The position numbers and the translations under genes were made by a program. Positions 7,549 to 12,729 of a stretch of DNA of 15,080 nucleotides are shown piece after piece. The stretch spans positions 3,345 to 18,424 of the forward strand of contig DIVI01000077.1 of assembly GCA_002423305.1 (NCBI GenBank), in the 5' to 3' direction. Source of the DNA: Methylococcus sp. UBA6136. Lineage in GTDB: Bacteria; Pseudomonadota; Gammaproteobacteria; Methylococcales; Methylococcaceae. The notes beneath the pieces were generated by a model. It was not told where the DNA came from, did no database searches, and worked only from the letters and a program-made list of their open reading frames with translations. Every line of letters begins with the position of its first letter. Position 1 is the stretch's first letter.

Positions 7549-8553
7549 ATGACCATGGGGGCTCGTGTCCCACGCTTGATAAGGAAAACGGTGGCCATGT
7601 CCACCGTTTTCCTTTTGATTGCGACGCTTCCGGTTCTGGCCGGTCCGTTTGCCTACATTACCAATCAGAAAGCCGATAATGTATCGGTGATCGATACGGC
7701 CACAGGATCCGTCCTGACCACCGTCAAGGTGGGTAAGGATCCGGCCGGCGTTGCCGTGAGTCGAGATGGCGCCAGAGTAGTGGTGACCAATCCGGGTAGC
7801 CGGGATGTCGCGATTATTGATGGGTGCCGACACGTGTTGCAGGGGCTGATTCCGGTAGGGGAGGGGCCGCTGGGTATTGCTATCAATGCCGAAGGTGACC
7901 GGGCTTTCGTGGCCGATTTTTACGGACACTTTGTTTCTGTCGTGGATTTGGCTGAGAAAAGTATCTTCAAGCGGATTCCGGTCGGACATTATCCGGCAGG
8001 ACTTGCGGTCAATTCCGACGGTTCAAAAATTTACGTAGCCGAGCGGGAGGACAATACGGTCTCCGTTATCAATGGTCTGACACTGACTATAGATAAAACC
8101 GGAAAAGTTAGTCAGCATCCTTTCGGCTTGTTGCTGGATGAGAACGACGAGCGTCTCTACGTGGCGAATGTCGAGAGCAATGAGGTTTCCGTCCTTGATG
8201 CCACAACCCTACTGACGATTAAATCCATCAAGGTGGGCGAGCGCCCCTATGCCATGGCGTTGGCCCTGAAAGGTAGTCGCCTGTTCGTCACCAATCAATA
8301 TGATAGTTCGCTGTCGGTAATCGACACGAAGGCGTTAGAGGTCGTCGAAACCATCGCCGTGGGTGAGTATCCCGAAGGCATTGATAGGCACCCGGATGAT
8401 CGTCACGTGTATGTGGCCAACTGGTTTGACAACACGGTTTCGGTGGTGGACGCCGAATCCTTGAAAGTGGTCAAAACAATTGCTACGGGCAATGGTAGCC
8501 GTGCCTTTGGACAGTTCATCCCGCAAGGTGGCTCCGTCCTGTCCTCGCGTTAA
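7549..8553 (+). CDS. Exported seven-bladed YVTN beta-propeller protein
   Basis: The 334-residue product has a signal peptide: arginine-rich n-region, hydrophobic core about 17-30, probable cleavage after VLA at residue 31. Almost the whole mature protein is seven YVTN-type repeats of about 42 residues, each with a start such as AYITN, VVVTN, AFVAD, IYVAE, LYVAN, LFVTN or VYVAN, then V-S-V-I/V-D, and V-G-x-x-P-x-G before the next blade. Seven blades make a closed propeller with no additional enzymatic domain. Relatives include YncE-like proteins and propellers associated with PQQ-dependent oxidation, which bind partners or DNA/peptides; the function here is unknown. The start is not certain: ATG at 7549 or 7555 gives a charged n-region and follows the previous stop closely, while GTG 7591 or ATG 7597 lie within a hairpin. 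The stop overlaps the convergent kinase gene's stop. Confidence 0.88.
   Translation: MTMGARVPRLIRKTVAMSTVFLLIATLPVLAGPFAYITNQKADNVSVIDTATGSVLTTVKVGKDPAGVAVSRDGARVVVTNPGSRDVAIIDGCRHVLQGLIPVGEGPLGIAINAEGDRAFVADFYGHFVSVVDLAEKSIFKRIPVGHYPAGLAVNSDGSKIYVAEREDNTVSVINGLTLTIDKTGKVSQHPFGLLLDENDERLYVANVESNEVSVLDATTLLTIKSIKVGERPYAMALALKGSRLFVTNQYDSSLSVIDTKALEVVETIAVGEYPEGIDRHPDDRHVYVANWFDNTVSVVDAESLKVVKTIATGNGSRAFGQFIPQGGSVLSSR
7581..7614 (+). repeat. Perfect 14-bp inverted repeat over the signal-peptide codons
   Basis: AAGGAAAACGGTGG (7581-7594) and CCACCGTTTTCCTT (7601-7614) are exact reverse complements around a six-base loop CCATGT, followed by TTGATT. In RNA this is a strong hairpin located 36 bases after the SRPBCC stop and within codons 11-22 of the propeller gene. 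The 5' arm includes AAGGA, a Shine-Dalgarno-like string, and the loop contains an in-frame ATG (7597). It could act as an attenuator or leaky terminator between the two genes, an mRNA-stability element, or a structure masking an internal start. The T tract after it is short, so a classical terminator is not assured. Confidence 0.75.
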
Positions 8554-10127
8554 GTTTCCCGGTTGGTGATTGGGGGGAGTTGATTGATGGCTCTCAATAA
8601 TTTCGGGATGTCTTGTGAAACACTCATATCCAGAGTGATCGTCTGTGATTTTTCATTGGCCTGAAGGGGTTCATGAGTGTTCATCTGTAATGCCAAAACG
8701 GTTTCATCCGCATCGGATGGGTCAGTCCGCTGAGCTTGTCGTGTCCTGATTCTTTGCTTCAGTAATTCGCTGGGGGCCTCGCAATTCAGAATGCAGAATC
8801 CGCTTCCGGCGGCTCTGGCGATCACCTCGGCGTTTTCTCGATCGGTATGCCTCAGGAAAGTGGCGTCAAGAATCACGTTATGACCGCTTTTCAGAATGCG
8901 TTGCCCGACCTCAAGCAGGTGATGATAGATCCGGTCAGATGACTGGCGGCTGTAGAGCGAACTATCACTGTGACCAGCAAATATTCGTTTTCTTTCGATA
9001 TCCGATCGGATGCAGATCGCCGGTAACGCGGAGGCCAATTGACTGGCCAGATAGGATTTTCCGCTGCCCGAAAGCCCATGCATGATGAGCAGTCTGGGTG
9101 TCCTATTCTCCATGAGACGAAGACCGTATTGGATGTACTGATGGTAGACCGCTAACCTCTCAGATCTCTTCGTTTCTTGCGTGATCTGCTTGAGCTCAAG
9201 GATGGCGACCTTGGCTCTTACCATGGCCCGGTAAAGCTGGTAATACTTAAGCAATTCAACCCCTGGATAATCTCCTGTGAGTTCCAGGTAGCGGTTCAGG
9301 AATAGGTGGCCGAGCTCCGGTAATCCATGTTCTTCGAGGTCCATGACCGTAAATGCTATCTCGCTCATGGTGTCTATCCATCGCAAATCCGCGTTGAATT
9401 CGATCCCATCGAAAAGGCAGGCATGACCGTCAAGTAAAACGATATTTCCCAGGTGGAGATCGCCATGGCACTCCCGGATGTGTCCGAGGCGTGATCTCCC
9501 AAGGAGCAATGGCTCGAGTTGGGCTTGTTGTTGGTGGGTCCAGTCATGCAGCCTTTTCAAGGCTGCCAATTCGGCCTCATCGTTGAGATGTGACGAAATG
9601 GTAGTGAAGTTGGCTTCGATGAAGCCTTGCGTCCGATCAAGGCGTGACCCGCCAAAATCTTCCCGTTCTGGGGGTATTCGGGCGTGGAGCGTGGCAACCT
9701 GTGTGGCAAGATCCAGTATGTGCTTCGGAAACAATTGGCCCGATAAGGCTAATTGATCAAACAGTTGACCGGCAGGGAATCGCCGCATTTTGACGGCATA
9801 TTCGATGATGTGCCCATCTCCGCCCAGCTCAGGTTCATTGACGGGGCCGGTGATGGCGACGACCTCGATATAAAGGTCGGGGGAATACCGTTGGTTGATT
9901 CGAATTTCCTCTTCGCAGGCTTCCTTGCGAAGCTTCAGCGTTGAGAAATCAAGGAAGCCGAAGTTGACTGGCTTTTTGATCTTGAAAGCATGCTCCCCCA
10001 CAAGAAGGACCCATGAAATATGGGTCTCCTGGATTTCCACAGGATCCTGCCCCGAGGGGGAGGCTGGCTGATTTAGGTGTTTTGCTAATCCCCGAATAAG
10101 AGATGGATGGAGGTTTTCAGAAGTCAT
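8550..10127 (-). CDS. Bifunctional aminoglycoside-phosphotransferase-like / P-loop kinase protein
   Basis: This 525-residue protein joins two kinase-like domains. Residues about 30-335 match the APH/choline-kinase fold family (COG2187-like): HGDLHLGN at 221-228 is the Brenner catalytic motif, DGIEF from Asp240 is the metal-binding equivalent of DFG, and AFKIKKPV near 47-54 holds the likely ATP-binding lysine. Residues about 344-520 form a P-loop kinase (COG0645/AAA_33-like) with Walker A GLSGSGKS at 351-358, RSDIERKR at 374-381, and NVILDAT at 417-423. Such fusions are widespread but their substrates are unknown; the APH part need not mean drug resistance. The Asp376-x-x-Arg379 spacing resembles the acceptor-binding pair of polynucleotide kinases, but it also occurs in small-molecule kinases. 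The ATG lies 4 bases after the rnd stop without a clear ribosome-binding site, so translation is probably coupled to rnd. Confidence 0.88.
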   Translation of the reverse strand: MTSENLHPSLIRGLAKHLNQPASPSGQDPVEIQETHISWVLLVGEHAFKIKKPVNFGFLDFSTLKLRKEACEEEIRINQRYSPDLYIEVVAITGPVNEPELGGDGHIIEYAVKMRRFPAGQLFDQLALSGQLFPKHILDLATQVATLHARIPPEREDFGGSRLDRTQGFIEANFTTISSHLNDEAELAALKRLHDWTHQQQAQLEPLLLGRSRLGHIRECHGDLHLGNIVLLDGHACLFDGIEFNADLRWIDTMSEIAFTVMDLEEHGLPELGHLFLNRYLELTGDYPGVELLKYYQLYRAMVRAKVAILELKQITQETKRSERLAVYHQYIQYGLRLMENRTPRLLIMHGLSGSGKSYLASQLASALPAICIRSDIERKRIFAGHSDSSLYSRQSSDRIYHHLLEVGQRILKSGHNVILDATFLRHTDRENAEVIARAAGSGFCILNCEAPSELLKQRIRTRQAQRTDPSDADETVLALQMNTHEPLQANEKSQTITLDMSVSQDIPKLLRAINQLPPITNRET

Positions 10128-10131
10128 TCGG

Positions 10132-11247
10132 TCAATCTGAAAGGGCTGTGTTGACTTCCCGCAACAATCGCTTGCCTATGATGTCCAGGCGCCAACCCTG
10201 AGTGATGCGTGAGGCTTCGGGTGTATCAAGCAGAAGTTCCAGATCCCGTCGACTGGCCAACACGGTTGGGCTGATGCTCAACTCAGCCGCCACGTTGTGG
10301 ACAAGATGGCTCAGCGATTTCAACAGGGTCTTGCGCTCAGGATCAGATTGATGTGGCTTGTAGGGGGGGGGCGCTTCGGTGATGTTGATTGACTCCAGTA
10401 TTTTGGCCACCTCATGGTTGAGTCGATCGTGCTCCCGGCGATCCAGCCCCCTGATGTGCGGGGTACTTATGGATTCGTGGTCGGTCATTCTTGCGAGAGA
10501 GTAGATGTCTTCATCCTTGAGAATCCAGTTCCTGGGAAGATCGAAACGCTGAGCTGTTTCTTCGCGCCAGGCAGTTAGTGCCTTAAGTCTGTTGAGCATG
10601 GGCTCGGGGGTGTCGTGAACACCTCCCAATCGCCGCCATGCTTGCTGGGGAAGATTTTCATAAAGTGCGGGATCAAGCAGCGCGTTAGAGTCTTCGAGGA
10701 GCCATTCGAGTCTTCCCTGACCCGACAAATGCTCTTGCAGCTTATGGCAGGCGCTGGATAGGTAGGCCACATCATCTGCGGCATATCGAAGTTGCTCGGA
10801 TGAGAGTGGGCGCTGTTGCCAATCTGTACGGGTGTGCTCCTTATTCAGCTGGACTGAGAAAAGGTCAAGCACGAGTCGGCCATAACCGATTTGATCTGGG
10901 TACCCGGCTAAGGCCGCCGCGATTTGTGTATCGATCAGGTTGGTGGGCAACACGCCTATGGCTTGGTGAATGACCTCAAGGTCTTGTCGTCCAGAATGCA
11001 GAATCTTCAGAATGCCTGGATTGAGCAGGACACGCCGGAGAGGGTCCAGAGAGCAAAGCCTGATGGGGTCGATGAAGGCAATTTGATTGCCCACGCTGAT
11101 CTGCAAAAGACAAAAAATAGGGAAATAGGTCCGCTCACGGACGAATTCGGTGTCCAAAGCCAGAACGCTACCCGGTTGGATTGAATCACAGAACGCCTCA
11201 AGTGATGGGGATTCTTCAATGTAAAGCGGAGGAGGAGGGTGTGTCAT
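10132..11247 (-). CDS. rnd: Ribonuclease D
   Basis: RNase D is a 3'-5' exoribonuclease that trims tRNA and other small RNA precursors. With the start at 11247 the protein has 371 residues, close to E. coli (375). The DEDDy site is visible: Asp32 and Glu34 (LDTEFVRERTYFP), Asp89 (HSGRQDLEVI), and Tyr155 with Asp159 (YAADDVAYL). An HRDC domain follows at about 215-290 (LNRLKALTAWREETAQRFDLPRNWILKDEDIYSLARM), then a second helical C-terminal region. An in-frame ATG at 11346 would add 33 serine/proline-rich residues. I rejected it because a TATAAT lies between the two starts and because it overlaps the -35 of the tRNA promoter. Neither start has a strong ribosome-binding site. A run of nine C on the coding strand (10363-10371) encodes Pro293-295. 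The gene is divergent from the adjacent tRNA operon. Confidence 0.95.
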   Translation of the reverse strand: MTHPPPPLYIEESPSLEAFCDSIQPGSVLALDTEFVRERTYFPIFCLLQISVGNQIAFIDPIRLCSLDPLRRVLLNPGILKILHSGRQDLEVIHQAIGVLPTNLIDTQIAAALAGYPDQIGYGRLVLDLFSVQLNKEHTRTDWQQRPLSSEQLRYAADDVAYLSSACHKLQEHLSGQGRLEWLLEDSNALLDPALYENLPQQAWRRLGGVHDTPEPMLNRLKALTAWREETAQRFDLPRNWILKDEDIYSLARMTDHESISTPHIRGLDRREHDRLNHEVAKILESINITEAPPPYKPHQSDPERKTLLKSLSHLVHNVAAELSISPTVLASRRDLELLLDTPEASRITQGWRLDIIGKRLLREVNTALSD

Positions 11248-11275
11248 GATGTGTTTCGGGATGATATGGTCGTAA

Positions 11276-11304
11276 ATTATAAGTGCGATGGGGGAGGCTG
11301 GTGA
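11276..11304 (-). promoter_or_regulatory. Probable rnd promoter
   Basis: Read on the minus strand, a perfect -10 TATAAT lies at 11281-11276. The -35 position 17 bases upstream holds TCACCA (11304-11299), a weak match. A start site near 11269 would leave a leader of about 22 bases before the ATG at 11247, which supports the shorter RNase D start. Confidence 0.5.
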
Positions 11305-11339
11305 GTTTGGGCTTGGATCAATTGGCTTGGTGATATCTG

Positions 11340-11368
11340 TTGACATCCTGGATTGAGATATTCATAAT
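11340..11368 (+). promoter_or_regulatory. Sigma-70 promoter of the tRNA operon
   Basis: TTGACA at 11340-11345 and CATAAT at 11363-11368 are separated by exactly 17 bases. Transcription would begin near 11375, just ahead of tRNA-Arg at 11384. The match to consensus and the position make this a strong candidate. Confidence 0.8.
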
Positions 11369-11383
11369 TCGCCGTTCAGCAAA

Positions 11384-11460
11384 GCGCCCGTAGCTCAGTT
11401 GGATAGAGTACCTGGCTACGAACTAGGTGGTCGGGAGTTCGAATCTCTCCGGGCGCGCCA
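11384..11460 (+). tRNA. tRNA-Arg (anticodon ACG)
   Basis: A complete 77-base tRNA. The acceptor stem GCGCCCG pairs perfectly with CGGGCGC, followed by discriminator G and an encoded CCA (11458-11460). The D arm is GCTC/GAGT. The anticodon stem is CCTGG/CTAGG around the loop CTACGAA, giving anticodon ACG at 11418-11420, whose A34 is normally deaminated to inosine by TadA so that CGU, CGC and CGA are read. The T arm is GGGAG/CTCTC with TTCGAAT. It is first in a two-tRNA operon. Confidence 0.97.
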
Positions 11461-11498
11461 TCTCCCGCATTTAGTGGGGTTACAGATGGACCGACTTT

Positions 11499-11574
<76 letters not shown>

Positions 11575-11583
11575 TACAGCGTC

Positions 11584-11615
11584 AAAAGGCCCGCCATGTG
11601 CGGGCCTTTTGTTTT
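11584..11615 (+). terminator. Intrinsic terminator of the tRNA operon
   Basis: AAAAGGCCCGC (11584-11594) and GCGGGCCTTTT (11600-11610) form an 11-bp perfect stem with loop CATGT, followed by GTTTT. It starts 9 bases after the CCA of tRNA-Asn. The A-rich 5' flank also gives it some capacity in the opposite direction. Confidence 0.92.
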
Positions 11616-11673
11616 CTCCGAATCCCTTCAGCTTGCTTGTTCGGCCTCATCCCCGGGGTCTGGGCGATTCATG

Positions 11674-11702
11674 TTGACATGAGCTGCTGGATTCCGTAAA
11701 TT
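11674..11702 (+). promoter_or_regulatory. Promoter of the str (rpsL) operon
   Basis: A perfect -35 TTGACA at 11674-11679 and TAAATT at 11697-11702 are spaced 17 bases apart. The start site would be near 11709, leaving a leader of about 100 bases before rpsL. This is the only strong promoter seen between the tRNA terminator and rpsL. Confidence 0.72.
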
Positions 11703-11807
11703 GTCCGGCTTTACTGTGGGGTGCCTTGACCCCAGTCCTTGCTGGTTGCCGGCTGGGCTTACTTGATAGAGACAAGGCTCAAGCATTAACGCTTTTGGAG
11801 TTTGGTA
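11703..11807 (+). other. Leader region of the str operon with a small hairpin
   Basis: The untranslated stretch ahead of rpsL includes TGGGGT (11717-11722) and ACCCCA (11729-11734), a six-base-pair hairpin with loop GCCTTG. It also has a competing CCAG (11732-11735)/CTGG (11742-11745) pairing. The rpsL ribosome-binding site GGAG is at 11797-11800. No open reading frame or T-rich terminator is evident. A regulatory role is possible but not shown. Confidence 0.4.
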
Positions 11808-12182
11808 ATGACCACGATCAATCAGTTGGTACGGAAGCCGCGAGTCCGTAAAAAAGAGAAAAGTAACGTCCCTGCGCTAGAGAGTTGCCCGCAGCGTCGT
11901 GGTGTGTGTACCCGTGTCTATACGACCACACCGAAAAAGCCCAACTCGGCTTTGAGAAAGGTAGCACGTGTAAGGCTGACGAATGGTGCCGAGGTCAGTA
12001 GCTACATCGGTGGTGAGGGCCATAATCTTCAGGAACACTCCGTGGTTCTTATTCGTGGCGGTCGTGTAAAGGATTTGCCGGGTGTGCGATACCACGTGGT
12101 TCGCGGCAGTCTGGACACCGCTGGTGTTGCAAAGCGTCGTCAGGCTCGCTCCAAGTACGGTGCGAAGCGTCCGAAAGGTTAA
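11808..12182 (+). CDS. rpsL: 30S ribosomal protein S12
   Basis: S12 lies at the decoding centre of the 30S subunit. The 124-residue protein matches the family length exactly, from MTTINQLVRKPR to SKYGAKRPKG. Conserved blocks include TTTPKKPNSALRKVARVRL (41-59) and GGRVKDLPGVRYH (84-96). Lys43 and Lys88 are present, which is the streptomycin-sensitive wild-type state, and Asp89 is the residue that is methylthiolated in E. coli. The ATG at 11808 is preferred over an in-frame TTG at 11802 because GGAG is at 11797-11800, seven bases before the ATG, and it gives the canonical N-terminus. It is first in the str operon. Confidence 0.99.
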   Translation: MTTINQLVRKPRVRKKEKSNVPALESCPQRRGVCTRVYTTTPKKPNSALRKVARVRLTNGAEVSSYIGGEGHNLQEHSVVLIRGGRVKDLPGVRYHVVRGSLDTAGVAKRRQARSKYGAKRPKG

Positions 12183-12201
12183 TTAAGGTCCGGGTAAAGA
12201 G

Positions 12202-12678
12202 ATGTCTAGAAGAAGAGTTTCCCAGAAGAGAGAGTTGGTGCCAGATCCTCGATTTGGTAGTGAAACGCTGGCGCGTTTTGTCAATATGCTCATGCTGAGT
12301 GGCAAGAAATCCGTGGCTGAAAGTGTGGTTTACGGAGCTCTCGATCAGATTCAGGGTAAGATTGGCAATTCCGCTGAATCGCTCGACGTTTTGCATAAGG
12401 CACTGGAAAACGTCCAGCCTTTCGTTGAGGTGAAATCTCGCAGAGTCGGTGGTGCAACCTATCAGGTGCCGATCGAGGTTCGCCCCAATCGTCGAGTGGC
12501 CCTGGCCATGCGGTGGTTGATTGATGCGGCGCGCAAGCGGAGCGAAAAAGGCATGGTGGCCCGCCTGGCGGGTGAACTATACGATGCTCACGAAAATCGT
12601 GGATCTGCCGTGAAGAAGCGCGAAGATACTCACCGCATGGCTGAAGCCAACAAGGCCTTTTCTCACTACCGCTGGTGA
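12202..12678 (+). CDS. rpsG: 30S ribosomal protein S7
   Basis: S7 organises the head of the 30S subunit by binding the 3' major domain of 16S rRNA and contacts E-site tRNA. The 158-residue protein carries the family signature region DPRFGSETLARFVNMLMLSGKK and the block VEVKSRRVGGATYQVPIEVRPNRR at about 75-98, and ends in AEANKAFSHYRW. The length is the usual 156 or so. It begins 19 bases after rpsL. In E. coli S7 represses its own operon by binding a longer rpsL-rpsG spacer; that spacer is largely missing here, so any autoregulation must use another site. Confidence 0.99.
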   Translation: MSRRRVSQKRELVPDPRFGSETLARFVNMLMLSGKKSVAESVVYGALDQIQGKIGNSAESLDVLHKALENVQPFVEVKSRRVGGATYQVPIEVRPNRRVALAMRWLIDAARKRSEKGMVARLAGELYDAHENRGSAVKKREDTHRMAEANKAFSHYRW

Positions 12679-12729
12679 TGGGGTAACTCATACCAGCTGA
12701 TTTCAGTCGGAAATTAAGAAGATAAAGCC

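Noticed and set aside
8550..10127. Aminoglycoside resistance gene
   Set aside because: The APH-like fold with HGDLHLGN is shared by many kinases. The fusion to a P-loop kinase and the housekeeping context do not support a drug-modifying role.
11248..11346. Longer RNase D start at 11346 adding 33 residues
   Set aside because: The added stretch is low-complexity, overlaps the -35 of the tRNA promoter, and lies upstream of a good TATAAT. The shorter form matches the usual family length.
11808..12182. Streptomycin-resistance change in rpsL
   Set aside because: Lys43 and Lys88 are both the wild-type sensitive residues, and no known resistance substitution is visible.
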